64,000 bases of DNA. Source: Nyssa sinensis (lineage: Eukaryota; Streptophyta; Magnoliopsida; Cornales; Nyssaceae). Shown one piece after another: positions 11,591-25,700 of the stretch. The DNA is taken from NCBI GenBank assembly GCA_008638375.1, contig CM018038.1, forward strand, positions 35,887,597 to 35,951,596, in the 5' to 3' direction. The notes beneath the pieces are model-generated. The model saw only the letters and a list, made by a program, of their open reading frames with translations, ran no database searches and had not been told where the DNA came from. Each line of letters begins with the position of its first letter. Position 1 is the stretch's first letter. Position numbers and translations under genes: made by a program.

Positions 11591-11800
11591 TGTTAACTTT
11601 GGTAAGAGAATTAGAGGAAAAAGAGAGAGGAGGAAAATATCTTAATAGAAGAAACATAATCAAGTCTGGAAAACTAATAATACACAGAAAAGAAAAGAAA
11701 AGAGCCCTTTATAGTAGGGCTAAACAAAAGATAATAAAAGACTTTACTACCCTTAATGATGAGCTAATATAAATAGACAAACATGCTAACTACTCTAACA
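11591..11800 (-). repeat. 5' LTR of copia B
   Basis: A 210-bp LTR whose element-sense end AAAGTTAACA abuts the primer site. It is homologous to 7872-8083 and to the copia A LTRs. The TATAAAGGG box is visible in reverse near 11710. Confidence 0.9.
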
Positions 11801-12655
11801 TCTCCATTGATTAATTTATCTTTCAAGATAACTTTTTCCACATTGGAAAATTCCAAGTGAAATTTGAAATCTCATCCACTTATATTCTAATAAAACAATG
11901 CCCCACTTGAAATTTTAGTCCATATTTTCTTTCAATATGCATTTTTTAGCAAAAATAATGGGCATATGTGTGGTTGTCTGCATAGACCTCATTTGGAACT
12001 TTGTTGATGTCACTGTAGAAAATCGCAGTTGATAAGCCATCATTTTGTTCATAACCTCTGTGCTACTACTAACATGTGGGTTCTTTTTTTAAGAAAAAAG
12101 AAAATTTCAATGATGGGTGGTGGGTGGGGTGGTTCTTTGACATCTAGCTCATAGCAAACCCCAAATATTGGGCTGAGCAGCTTTGGAAAATGGGAAAAAT
12201 CCACTGATTTTAAGTTCAATCCTCTCTAATGCCAATTTGATGGAGTTTAAGTCTACAATTATCACAAGACCAATTATGTGAAGCCAGTGGTGGGAACTGT
12301 AGTTGTTATTATTGCCCAAGCTATCTTGGACCTAGACCATTGCTCTGGTGCTCAAGCTATCACCTATCCAATTGACTAGGTTCAAAAGTCACTTAAGTCT
12401 TTTTCTTTTTTGAAAAAAAAAATTATCTGCTTCATTTAAACCCAAAAATATAAAGTAATAGAAATCATAAAATTAATAAAGCATTATAAAATTAATAAAA
12501 ATAATATACAGATTTGTTGTCTTGTGTCAAACAATGTAATACACTTAACTAAATACAATATTACACAAGTTTAAATCTTATAGGGAAGTGATAAAAATAG
12601 AATACATTAAAGAAAATTAAGCATATTAATGATTAAAATTTATCATCAATATAAT

Positions 12656-12694
<39 letters not shown>

Positions 12695-13657
12695 TATTGA
12701 TCAACCATCTAATTCTTTCTTAAAAGGTTTTCTTGTTCTTTTTTTGTGAAATTTGATTTCACAATCAGGATGTACTCTGGTAGACACAGAGTTGTCCATT
12801 AAGGCATTCACAAACAACTAAACTCATTGACTATCTAGCTCAAGTGCCCTGGTGACTGTCCATGGTCCCAGGCGACCGCCAGACAGCCACCCTAACAATT
12901 ACGGTGGGGACAATTTGGGGATCACTCAATCAAGGCAACATATGTCACTTGAATGAAGCTGTTAATTACAGGATTGCTCGATGCACAAGTGAAGTGCTTG
13001 CTTAGGACAGAGAAATCACTTAACTCTAGAGCGAGAAAGTTGCAGTGATAATTTGATCAGAAATAGCCCACTGTAGTTTCAGTCTTATTTATATGTATAG
13101 GGCCCACAATGGAGTGAAGTAACCTTTTATATTAGAGACTCAGTAGAGGTTAAGACACTTCCTATGTCAATTATTGCTACTGCATCATCTTTGCAAGCCA
13201 ATCTGAGTAGTGAAAACGTAGTTTCCAAAAAGTAGTAGATAAAATGCAATACCTCCTAAACACTAATCGCTGAACATATGTGAAATAAACATTTTTGAGG
13301 TAAGCTCATCAAACAATCATCGACAATGTCAAAACCACAAAGCATGCTACAAGGATGATTGAAATGATGCCAGTTTAATACTTGCTGGAATGCTCTAGCG
13401 AAGGTAGAACTTTGTATGCACATGTAAACTGTCTTTACAAAAAAAACTTTTTAGGACTGGGATCAATATGAAACCATCACCAATTTTTGAGCCCTTCTCA
13501 AATTTTATAATTACCAGTTAAACTGATATTCCTATTTGTTCTTATTTAAAGATCACATGGTTTGTGTTTGTTTTTGTAAATTGAATCCGATTTCAAGTTT
13601 TGAAGTTCATTTTCTTATCCTTTTGTCCCAAGGTTGAATATAAAATGTTGTATGCAG
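11801..13657. other. Non-coding stretch upstream of the first visible QTRT2 exon
   Basis: AT-rich sequence without a recognised gene. It contains a (TA)n microsatellite (about 12658-12691). I searched it by eye for the preceding QTRT2 exon, which should end in phase 1 and encode the stretch before FWIGGFGLGE, and did not find it. Confidence 0.5.
12658..12691. repeat. (TA)n microsatellite
   Basis: An uninterrupted TA dinucleotide run of about 34 bp. Shorter TA runs occur at 14148-14174, 24991-25010, 28771-28805 and 38977-38999. Confidence 0.95.
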
Positions 13658-13728
13658 GTTTTTGGATTGGAGGGTTTGGGCTTGGAGAGAGCATGGATGA
13701 GCGCTTTACTCTCCTCACTGCAGTTACG
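13658..13728 (+). CDS. QTRT2: QTRT2 exon (first visible)
   Basis: Acceptor TATGCAG and donor GTAGGA. The first two bases finish a codon; 23 codons then read FWIGGFGLGESMDERFTLL followed by TAVT. It ends in phase 0, matching the next exon that starts DNLPAEKPRQ. Confidence 0.9.
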
Positions 13729-16700
13729 GTAGGACTATATTCTAGTATGAGCTGATTTGATAGAGTGGCCGTTATGTAATGGGTAATGGGCTCAGCCACC
13801 TCCGAGTCTGTGACGGCCTGATATAATGGCCCTAAAGAATTTCACAGTAGTAATGGTCTACAGTAATGCAATTCTTGTGACGGCCGTTACGCAGCCCTAA
13901 TGACAGCTACGCAACTGTAAATGGCTCATTACGATGCCACAATGGCTCTATTAGCATCTAATTTATAACAAACCAGTTTTTCCCACTTCTTCACTTTATT
14001 GCAAGAAGTTAAATATACCCTTCTCAATGCTCCTACAACTCATTCTAAGCCTAGATCTACTCCAAAAAAGTTGTAAAACGCAAGATAAGAGCATATATCT
14101 TGAATCTAGTGGTTAGGTTATTTCACATAATCGGTATGTTTCAAACGTAAATATATATATATATATATATATATCTTTTTGATCTGACCTAGATTCACCA
14201 TTTGGATGTTATATCTTGAAAGATTATGTTGGCCCTAATACAACCGGGGCGGGGGGATGAATTAGATTGTATAAACCTTGCATTTCTTTTTAGAAAATTT
14301 GAACAAGTTGTAATTATACTAAATTTAATAGAAGCCATAGCAAATAATGTAATTGCAAATAAATGGAGAAAGGGATAAAAGATCAAACACAATGAATTTA
14401 TAGTGTTTCAGTTTCACTCACCTACAGGCTACATCCACTCCCCAAGGTAACTGCTTGAGAATTTAAATGCACTATCACTAATTTTCTTAAAGGTGAAGAT
14501 TAAACCTTTACAATCTTCGAGTCTTTGATGACACCTTGATGGGGAATGCAAAGGCATTGGACTGATTATTTGGATTGTGAATTAGGGTTTAGGATTTATT
14601 TTTGGTCATTTTATATTTTCTCATCCACTTATATTCTCTCGATTCCTCTCTCTTATCCCTTGGATTCTCTCTTCTGTCTTTCTCTCTCTTCTCTTTATCT
14701 CCTATTGGTTCTACACCATATCTTCACTTCAAGCAATACGTATTTTTTGTGCCATTATCACTTCAAGCAATACATATTTTTGCATCAAACTGAGTACTAA
14801 CCATCTTGTGGAAATTCTGAAAACAAGAAAACACTTTACTCTTGTGTTGTAGTAAATAGACCCATGTGACATAGAAGTATTAATTTATAAAAGTAACAAA
14901 CTAACGATATTCGGAAAGAGAAGCAATCCTATAAGTTCCCTGTACATTAGAATGAATGACCCAAAAAGAGCAAGTTTTTTTCTATTATTACCATAATAAA
15001 AGTGTCATTTGTGTTTAGCAAGCTCGCAAGCATCACAAACAAAAGTGTTTGCCATAATAGAAGTGTCGTTTGTCTTTGGCAAGCTCACAAGCATCACAAA
15101 TTAAAGTAGTCCTAGTACACTGCTTTGCTAGAATGAGAAAATGCTTCTCTAAAACACTAGAAGTGGGATGTTCAAGATGCCGATGCCACTGATGTATGTA
15201 CTGAAGAGTCTGGATACTATAAACTTTATAGGCCTATTTGAACAAATCTTCGACAGATGATGAAGGTACAGTCTAGCAAATATAGATCACCATGTGCATT
15301 ACCCCTGCCAATTTTTATCCTTGTTCCTAGATCCTAAAAAGCACAACGAGAAGGAAAGCATGTTACAGAACAATTTAGAGACTTGGCACTACAACTGGAG
15401 AAAATAAATTGGTAGAATAATTGGGAGCATGCAAAACAAAAGAAAGAGTCAAGAGTGTAAGAATACTGAATTGAATCTGTACTAGAAACGAATGACAAGA
15501 AGCCATTTGCTACTCTAACCTTGTCCTTAAAAGAGCATGCAGAGTAAGACAAGGAGATTAAAACTTGTTAGATGGTTAGTGGCTCTTGAATTGATAACCC
15601 AATGATTGGATAAGGATCTGACACTAAGGGTACTCGTTAAATTTACAGGCCTATTTGAACAAATCTTCGACAGATGATGAAGCTATAGTCTCTAGAAAAT
15701 ATAGATCACCATGTGCCTTACCCCCACCAATTTTTATCCTCGTCTCTAGATCCTAAAAGGCACAATGAGAAGGAAAGCATGTTACAGAATAATTTAGAGA
15801 CTTGGAAATACAACTGGAGAAAATAAATTGGTAGAATAATTGGGAACATGCAGAACAAATGAAAGAGTCAGAGTGGAAGTATACTGAATTGAACCTTTAC
15901 TAGAAATGAATGACAAGAAGCCATTTGCTACTCTTAACCTTATCCTTAAAAAGAGCATGCAGAGTAAGACGAGAAGAGATTAAAACTTGTTAGATGGTCA
16001 GCGGCTCTTGAATTGAGAACCCAAGGATTGGAAAAGGATGCGACACTTAGAGTACTCACAAAATACCTGAACGAGCAAAGTTATAGATGATAGAGAGAGT
16101 GGAAAAATCAAAGGAGGAAGAATCAAGATGAGGCATCAAACACCTAAGAGTTGCATCTCTTCTATAGAAAGGGAGGAAGTACCAATATTGTTGGAAAATG
16201 TACGAGTGAAACCTAAAATATATGTGCATGAGACCTAATGGAACCAGAATGAGTACTCACAGAAATACCTGAATGAGCAAAGTTAGAGATGAGATGAGAG
16301 AGATAGTGGCAAAATCACAGGTGGAAGAATCAACATGAGCCATCAAATGACCAAGAATTGCATCTCTTACCTAGAAAGGAAGTACTAATGTGTTGGAAAA
16401 TGTCCGAGTCTCAGAAACCTCAAATATATTTGCATGAGACCTAATGGAACCTGAACGATCTCCACCACATCCCCAAGGGGGCCGACCATGAATCTTACAA
16501 CAATGATCTCTAGTGTCCCATGTCTTCCTAAAATGGACACAAATTAAGCTGAACTTTCTCCAAAATGCCAATTTTATTGTCAACACGAGTTGGTGTAGAG
16601 TGGACATCTATTTGATGCGCAGCAGTTAATGCAGATCAATCTTTGTGCAAATTATGAAGTATAGCACTGCGTTTTCTCTCCTCTTATTGCACATATGCAT

Positions 16701-19700
16701 ATGCTTACATCAAAGAGGGAGAAAGATCTATATCAAGTACCTGTATACAAATCTGGTCGTACTTCATGTTGGGGCTAACAAAAAAATCATAAATTCATTC
16801 TTTGTCAATTAGCTTCTGAAATCTGGCACTAGCACTGGCACAGCTTACCGGAAAATCCTAGTATTAGTCTAGTTCCTGCCATAGATGATTAAGTTCTACA
16901 TAATACGTTGCGATAGACATGTCTTCCTGATTGGTTTTATGAACTTTTTTCCGTAACTCATAAACCTGAACATTGTTAGCAATATATGAATAAGTTTGGG
17001 CTATAGTAGTCCAAATTGCATGGGCTGTGTCAAGTAAGAGATAACTTCAACTAATCTATGGTTGCATAGAGTTGAGTAACCAGGACATAACCAGAGAGTT
17101 CTCAGCAATCCATTGATGATAAGTAGGATCACTCTTTATCGGCTGCCTGCATGCTCCTTTCAAGTACCCATACAAACCAGTTGTTTGAACTAATAGTTGA
17201 CATGATCATGACCAAGCTAAATAATTGTTTCCGTCGCTTTACTGGACTAATTTGAAGAGATGGGTTATCACCAAGAGTCCTAATACGACATAACCCACTC
17301 TCTCTTCGACCAATGGACCCAATATTAATTCATGATGTAACTAACCAACCAAAGGGAGTCTTCTCACAAGAAAAATGAATAAAACTCAGACTAATAACTC
17401 AAAATACACATCAACAGCCCATGAAACCACAAATAATGCATCAATGGCATAGAAAAATAAAAAAATGAAGAATGCAATAGGTCAACCAAGGGCCAAACAG
17501 TTATCTACGTTGTGAAAAATGGTATCCAACACAAAACAATACTCTGGTCTTCTAGAAATGCAAGTGCCGAACCCCTCAGGCCCTAGCTTAGGCAAAAATG
17601 ATCTAAACCATACTCTGGTCCTCCTAGGGGCTATGCACAACCCTTAGTCCAACAGAAAAGAAGCTAAATATCCAGCAAAAAGTCCCAAACTTCAAGCCAT
17701 ATATTTTTCTGTTTGTTGACAGGCCGGGGATGACATCAGCATGATGTCAGCACACTGTTGATTTTGTCAACTCTCTTGAACAATCTCCAACTGTTAATAC
17801 TCCCTATTCTTCAATCGTTATTACTCTGATACCATATTGAAACATGTATTTACATGATTTTAGGGTTTAGGAAGGAGAGAGAGCAAAGTGAAGAGAGAAG
17901 AAAGTTTACAGAAAGAGTTGAGACTGTTTTTATCTCTCATCTCTTTCATGCATTTATATCACTAGAATATATGAAGTACAAAACTGCCCTTCCAGTTAGC
18001 CTGTCATAGTCTTAACAATTTTCTTCTTGAAGGATATCTCATCCATCTCCTTGTGCATCTCTCCTATGTTGTGTTAATAATAGTCTTATCTTATAACCAA
18101 GAAAGAAGAAAGATATTAATATGGACTTAATAGAAATATTCACTATTGTTATTAAGAGTTTGTACATGTTGATTTGGATGTATGCAATAAGTTGGTGGTG
18201 TCCTAGCCCAAGTTTTGGCATGGCAACATGAATCGCACTCATGACTCTAGCCAGTTCAAATGATGTGGCAAAACATGTCTATAAAACAAGATGTATTGCA
18301 TGTCATCACAGTATATCTAATCTACACTCATAACAAACTATTGTTGTGTATGTGTAAGTGAACTTTATATGAAGTAATCTGTATTTCGCTAAGGAGTATA
18401 CCATGCATTTATATATGTATAAAACGGGATCTACATATGCCTTCTTGTAATTTGTTGGTGTTAGGTTTCAGTAGTGTTGATGAAATATTATATTTAGGAT
18501 AATGCAAACGCAAGGGGAGAGGATTAGGGTGAAGCCTTATGAGTGCAATCGAAGAATTTTTGATGGGGGTGGAGCAGTCTCCTACCTAGTGTGCTTAAGG
18601 GCTGGATTTTCAATTCGTTATATTTTTTGGATTGTACAGCATTCCACTATTTCTTTAGATTCTTTAGTGGAATTTTCGATTAACATGAACCTTTTCTAGT
18701 GGTCAGGGTGAGAGCGGGATGTTTTTCTTATATGTACATCTATCACGTACATGGGTGTGTGTTCCCCTTTTGACCAATTTTTGAATAAATTATTACTTAT
18801 CAAAAAAATTGAGGCAGCCTTATGGGGTGAGAGAGAGAGAGAGAGCGAGAGAGAGAGGGTGGAGAAATTTGTTGCAACCAAGTTGTCAACCTTGATCCAC
18901 AAATCTTTTCAAAGCTAGAAAAGTTTTAAATAATTTGAAATGAGGGGGAGACCCCTATTTATGGTAATTAGAGTGTAACAGGGAAACATGATCAATGGAG
19001 ATAATGCCAACACAGTAAGAGAATATTCATTGGAGGAATGAAATGTGTTGAGCATGACCCCCAAATAATGTCTCTCTCAAAAGGACAGGTCAAGGTGTAG
19101 ATGGTGGAAGAGAGTACATCTTAGTGAAGCCCTTGATTTCAACCATTGAGCCACAAACTTTTAGGATCTCAGATTGGACCATGTTGAAGCTCAGGGACTG
19201 CACCACAATGCACATTATCTATGATACACATTTCACCTAGACAGGTATTAAGCAATGGATTGTAAGGCATTGTGTGCTGGACATGTATCACATTATCTAT
19301 GGGGACACACGCCATCTGGAGATCCTTGAGTATTCAGTCCTTACACATGGCAGACTATGAAGTTGACGTGTCAACTTGGTGCTTCACACTGTGAAGTGAG
19401 GTCTAGTCCCCCATAATCTTTTATTTATTTGTTTCGTGCCTTGTTACTTGTTTGTTTCATGCCTTGCTGTTTATTTGTTTCTCAAGTTGAATAATTCCTC
19501 GTCATCCTATCATTTGTATTTTCTTTTTCGTTTGGTATAAAACAAAGTAAAACAAAGAATGGTAAGACACACTACTATCTTCTTTTGGTGTACACTTAAA
19601 TTTATGTATGAGTGCAACATAATGCACATACATTCGACTTGGTAATATCCTATGCAGCTTAGATTTCATTTGTCTCGTGCAATGGAGCCATTGACTTGTA

Positions 19701-22700
19701 GCATTTTACATGTTAGCTAAGGTATCCAAAGAATTTTGCAAGATGGTGATATGTATTGACAAATAAAGTAAATTATATTACATGATAGAGATTAGTGTAT
19801 TTACTAAAATACAAAAATGTGGGACTTCATTTTTACTTTGGGCCATGAACTTCAAAGCAGCACATGATGCGTGCTTCTAGTAATGGATAGCCGAACATTG
19901 TAAACTTCTCTTCGCTTTACATCCAAAATAATTTTTAAGTTTTAGATTGTATGGTATGACACATTCTTCAAATTGATAAAATTGTGGAAACCAGAGCTCA
20001 GAATAAGATATGTGCAGATAGGGGAATCATAATTAATCTTAATTTTCAACCTAGCTCCCGGATTGGGACTCAAAATTGTGATGTATGTTTTCATATGATT
20101 TATTTTGGACCATGCGTCATGTGATGACATCAGTTGTTCCATGTTTAGGAGTCAAAAGCCATGTAGTGGTGAGCAGCAAGCTCGAATGAGCATCATCCAC
20201 TGAGAGAGTACTAAATAAAAAGGTTTCTTTGAAATCTTTATGATTGGCTTGGTGTCATAGGAGTATCAAGTAGGTCATCAGATCTGCCTTATTCAGTTTG
20301 ACTGCTTTGTGATGGGGCCTGGAGGTACCCTAGTGCCCTTTTTTTTTTTTTATCAGTACCCTAGTGGCAAATTTTGAGTTAAATGAAGATGAAAAATTTA
20401 ACCAATGAATACATGTAGCCAGTTTAAATTCACGTAGATTGACTCCTCATCCGTATTACTATCCTTATATTGCTCTTCCCACTTTAGGTAAATGAATTTA
20501 TCTTCAGAAAATGGAAATTTTGAAATTTTCTTGATAATGTATGAAATCTATTGCTCAGGATAATTTACCAGCGGAGAAGCCACGACAGATTTGTGGCCTC
20601 GGACTTCCAGGTATCAGTTTACAGTTGTTACTCACTTTGGTTCTTTATTATTATTATTATTTTTTTTGGGGTGGGGGGGGGGGGGGTGGGGCAGGGGGTC
20701 TTCTGAAAAAAATTCAACTTTATTTTAACTTATAAGGATTCTGTTACAACTGGAGGCAAAACTGTATTGTCTGGGTAGTGCCTCACATGCCACCTACAAC
20801 ACATGTCAATTTAGTTTAGCTTGTAACATTGGACTGAAATCAGGTGTTTGATCCCATAAGTTGCCTCAGTTTTGGTTAGACCAAGTTTGTTCGTAACTTG
20901 ACACTCCCTTTTTGTATGCCATTTAAAGCTGCTATTCATCTCAGAACAATTTTTTGCTCCTTGCATACATCCCTTACCCTCTTTCTCTCTCTCTCTCTCT
21001 CTCCCCCTTTTCTAAATCTGGTACATATTTTGTTGCCAAGTAAATCTTTCTTTTTATCTTGCAGAGGAGGTCTTGCAGGGCATTGCTGCAGGCATTGATC
21101 TCTTTGACTCAACGTATGTAGCTTAGTCTGGCACTATTGTCTTGAGAGTTCCTCTCTTGATGTATTTCCTGTTATAAGTTGGGTGCCTTTGTACTGTTTC
21201 CCAGGTATATCTATCATCTTACAATTGGAGGCTTTGCACTTACCTTTCCACTAGATGGAATCAAGAGACATGTATCCAAGCATGTATCTCATTCACAGCT
21301 AAGTGATATAGGACGTGACCACACCAAAATTAATCTGAAAGCAACAATTTACAGGTAACTAATTTTATCTCTCTCCCTCTGTAAAACTTCCTCAAGAAAC
21401 TTTTGATTTTCTTAATCTTGGCTTCCGGCTATCAAGATTGGGAACTCAGATTGAAATTTCAATTAATATTCTTTCTTTATAGAGAATGATTAAGGTTTTG
21501 TGTTATGTCACAACCCAAAACCCACCCTTTGTGGATTTAGGATCGCAACCAACTTATTCTTCAAACAAGCCATACAAAATCCAAATAGGTTGCATCTCTT
21601 AAGTGATTAATTTAAATTGGCAGCAGAATTGTCCATCAAGTTTCAAGTCTAATATAAAAATTAATGATGCAACCACATCTGGATAGGCAAAATAAAATAT
21701 TAGCTACATAGTTCATACATCAAAGGTTTCTCAAGTATATCTAGATGAGAAGTTGATATGGAATTTACAAAAGATTGTCTAGTACAAAAATAACATCACA
21801 TAGTCCACACACTTCCATATTCGTCCATCATTTCAAAAAAACCTCTGACTAGATTCTCATTCTTCATCCATAACATCACTCCTAAAAAAGGGTGTAAATA
21901 ACTGGAGTGAGCTTCATTGAGCTCCTGAGAGAATTTCATAACATGTCAAGGGTTTGAAAACTGTTTATATCGTTCTTTACTAAAATATCTATATTCTTTA
22001 GAAATTAGAGATAGTCAAATCCAAATAGTTGTCTAGGTCAAAATACGGGGAATTCAATGTTTAATGTAAATTATATTCTATATCATGGACTTATTATGTC
22101 AATATTCAATGTAAGTCATTTCTATAGCATAGTTCGATGATTTGATGTTTAATAGTTCGATGTTCAATCAAGATTCAAAGTCAATATGTTCAAAGTTACA
22201 TGTTCAATAAAACTACTTCTATGGCCAATAGATTAGAACCTTGCTGACTAAGATCACTATTCGATGGAGCTAGTTCAAAGTGTTGATCAATGCAGCTAAC
22301 CACAAATTATACCCCGTGGCTATGGTTTGATAAGGTTCGATAAAGTCATAATCTGTTCGATAACTACTACTCATAGAAGTCCAAGAAAATCAAAATGTAT
22401 CAAAATTAAATCCAAAGTCAATTATAACCAATAGTCCAAACGTATTTCTTAACATAAATATATCCCACAATTCATATTCTCCAAAGTTATGGATAGCAAT
22501 ATTATAACAATGCATGCTTTCAAATTCTATTTGAGTACATGTCATATAACAGAAATCATAACTGAGTTCAATACATATATCTATATTCGAAAATTATCTT
22601 AACATGGCATGAAATGCTTACCTTAAGTTCAGAAACTTGGCAATGCACTTTCCTTAGTCAGGAGGTCCTATAATAGTGTTCAAACTCTTGTTAAGAACTT

Positions 22701-25700
22701 GCTTATAATACAATATTGTTTAAATCATTATATTAGGGTTCTAATTAGCTTAAACGGACCTCATATTTGAGTCCATAAGACCCAAAAACCTTTGGGTAGG
22801 ATCCCTTGTTTTTGTCAGAATTTATTTGGTAGTTTAATTGTACACTAGGAACATACTTGGAATTATTCTAGTTGTCATTTTACATTTTTTGGAGCTAAAT
22901 TTGATGGAACGGACCTCACAGTTGACTTCGAAATGTCGAAAAATGCTAAAATAGCTTTTTTTGAGTACAAAATTGGCCTAAAATATCAAAGTAGAATTTT
23001 ACCAAAAAAATATGTAATTCCTTTAAATTTGTCCACTATTTTGGAATTAAGAAAATCAACTAATTTGAAATTAAGTTCCAATTCTTCACAGATTTGTAAT
23101 TTTTAGAATTCCAATTTCATAACCCTGCTCCTAAACAGTCCTTATCCCTAATTTGGGGGTTATCCAGAATAGGGATAACCCTATTCCAATTCCCAATTTA
23201 TTAAATTGTAGCCAAACAGTCCCAATATAATATAGAAACATTAAACTTAACCCAATTCATAACCCGATTGCCCATTGACTAGACCCGGCCGGGTCAACAG
23301 TTGTCCGACCCAACCCATACTGATCATCTTCTCCGGCAACACGTTAGTCACCTTCTCCGGCAACGATTGCCGGAATTCTGGAAAATTCAAATTTTCTACT
23401 CGTTGTCCTTAACGTCATTATAAGTCTTTTGGTAGCATTTTGGGGCATCAAAGCTTGTCATTTCAACCAGAATCGTGAAAACACCATTTTTCGGTGAGCT
23501 CATGTAAATGACTGGTTCTCTCTCTACGATGGACCAATCTCCTCCTATTTCAAAGGGTTGCAAGTCCGTGTCCTCGAAATCAAGTCTAGGGTTCATTTTA
23601 AACAAAACCCGATTTCAACCTAAAACCTGCAACCGTCTGTTTCTCCCTCATTTTTGGGTCAAGTGGTTCATTCTTGTTCATGGATTTAAATTGCAGTCGC
23701 GGGATACGAATTGGTCGCGGTCGCAGTGTAATGGTATCGAGAGTATGGGGTCATTTGTAACGAGAATCGGAAATTGCAACCGTAAATTTTTTTCAAACAC
23801 TAACAAACCTCTTAAAAGTCATTGATACACATATCTTGATTACAATTATCACATTTTAATCTTTTTTACTATTAATTTTTAATTTTCTAATACCTAAAAA
23901 AATATTTTTTTTTATAAATAACTTAAGAAAATATTTTATTATTTTATATGGATATTTTAAAGTTAAACTAATAAGAAATATCATTTAATTTGAATAACAT
24001 TATAAAGAATAATATAAATAATAACAAAAAATAATTATAAACATAAAAATCAATTTAGTTGATCAAGTTATGGAATAAAAAAATTTACAAATTTTGAGGC
24101 CAAGAGGCATTTTCGAATTGGTATTGACCCAAATATTTGGTTACCTATTTCAAGGTTTTTTTTTTTGGATTATTTTGTTAAGTATATCTCTTGAATTTAA
24201 ATGCTATAAAAATAGAAATCATAAGAATTCTGTAGAAAAAAAATAAAAAATAAGAAAAATAAAAAAATTGAAAAAAATACCATAAAATAGATGTAGCGGT
24301 CCTGTAACGGCCGATACGTAATGGTATCGGCCGGCTGTGAATTTTAGTAACACCAATATATCGGCCAATATTGGTATCCGAGGCTCAAAAAATCGATTCG
24401 TAACGGCCGATACATAACGTAACAGCCGTTATATAACACCATGTTCTTGTTGCATTTTAACCCTCACACAACTTGCTTTAAAGCCTCATAGCTATTGTCC
24501 AGTTTTTCATCCATGTATGCATTTGGCCAGGACCTTGGTGGTTAGCCATGGCGGATCTCGTGCATGGGGTTGTTCTAGGGTCTTTTCGTCTCATTTTAGA
24601 TGGTGAACAGTCATAAAATTTACACGGAAACTGAATAGAAAGGAGTGGTATAGCTCATACCTTGATCACAACTTGTTCTTTGATCTTTTCTTCTTCTCTC
24701 TCTCCAGGTCTTCTCCCTTTCTCTCTCTCTCTACGCCATGCAAGAATTGCACTCCCTCCCTTCCTTCTATTTTGCTGTATTTCCAGAAGAGTAGAATGAA
24801 GAGAGTGGTTGCCTTTTCATAGCCAATTCTTCTAATAAGCCTACGTTGCCACGTGTCCATGGAATTCCCATGGACCACTCCTCATTGAGATCAAGTATGG
24901 GCTCCCTAATCTGTCAAGTTAGTGTAGAAATTCAGAACTTTTGACCCTTGTTTGTGGTGGTGGTTGATGGGATTTTTCCCATCATTACACCTATATATAT
25001 ATATATATATGTCACATGCCATGCATGTTTACATCATTGCATGTGCATCCTTGTGTGCCGTACACTACATTATATCATCATATATATCCTCATTCATAAT
25101 TATCATACTTAATCTAGATTAGGGACCCTAATTCTTACTAGGTGCACTTGTGCATAATTTTTCCTTTCTTAGGCATAATGTGTTAATATATTATTCACAA
25201 TTTACTCTAAATTAAGGCTCGTCACCCTAGTACTAGTCTTTGACTTTTAGTTCCATTTTGAGAGTTATCACCACCAATTTATTGGCTTATTGCATCTATT
25301 TTCCATTGTGTTCCCAAAAATTCAAAGTCTAATATCCCAAACAAATTTCAAGGTTTTTAGAGTAGTTCTTCATAAATCATCAATAATCACACATAATCAC
25401 CCAACTAATTGGGTAGGGGTGTTACATGTTATTCCCTTTTTCCACCCTTATTTTTTTTTAGTTGAACTATAGACTATTCAATTATTTCTGTTATTTTCAT
25501 GAAATGTTTTGTTTCTCAACAAATTTCAAAATTTATTGGAATTTGCTAATGATTTTGTTGAAATTCTGAAGGAACCTTAAACTTTTTGCCAATGATATTT
25601 AGTATAGGTCTTTCTTTCTGCAATTGGTTTGTTTGATATCTTTTGTCACGCCCCAGGTCCCCAAAGACCCAGGTTGTGATCGACTCCCTATGATACATCT

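Larger units (their letters stand above)
7872..11800 (-). mobile_element. Ty1/copia retrotransposon B, internally deleted, two LTRs
   Basis: This - strand element has LTRs at 7872-8083 (3') and 11591-11800 (5'), a purine tract beside the first, and a tRNA-iMet primer site beside the second. Flanks TCTCT and TCTCC are a near-perfect 5-bp target duplication. At 3.9 kb it is shorter than copia A (about 5.0 kb without the TRIM). Aligning the two shows that B lacks most of gag and the middle of RNase H. It keeps a mutated CCHC knuckle, integrase blocks and most of RT, all with stops or frameshifts. Same family as copia A, in inverted orientation. Confidence 0.9.
14775..18017 (-). mobile_element. 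Ty1/copia element C, 5' half only, with local tandem duplications
   Basis: On the - strand: 5' LTR (17835-18017, TGTTAAGACTATGAC to TTTCAATA), primer site TGGTATCAGAG (17824-17834 in reverse), gag (about 17300-16460), protease/pre-integrase (about 16060-15110), and the start of the integrase core, ending at about 14775 after HKMVSTQFDAK. RT, RNase H and the 3' LTR are absent. Gag shows the UBN2 pattern AHAIWTTIAQTYSYIANN. The knuckle near 16500 (CVHFRKTWDTRDHC) has lost two zinc ligands. Three stretches are tandemly duplicated. It lies in the 6.8-kb intron of QTRT2, antisense to the gene. Confidence 0.85.

Noticed and set aside
13593..13799. A 68-codon open frame on the - strand
   Set aside because: It is antisense to the QTRT2 exon at 13658-13728, whose + strand reading matches the protein family and fits the next exon in phase.
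14546..14800. Small hydrophobic protein frame
   Set aside because: The sequence is a C/T-rich low-complexity tract next to a truncated copia; overlapping frames of similar length exist.
16371..16607. Independent zinc-finger gene
   Set aside because: The CVHF..KTWDTRDHC pattern is the decayed gag knuckle of copia C.
20541..20735. A short + strand frame starting with ATG and reading QTRT2-like residues
   Set aside because: The ATG lies before the acceptor and the frame runs through the donor into a poly-G intron; only 20559-20610 is exon.
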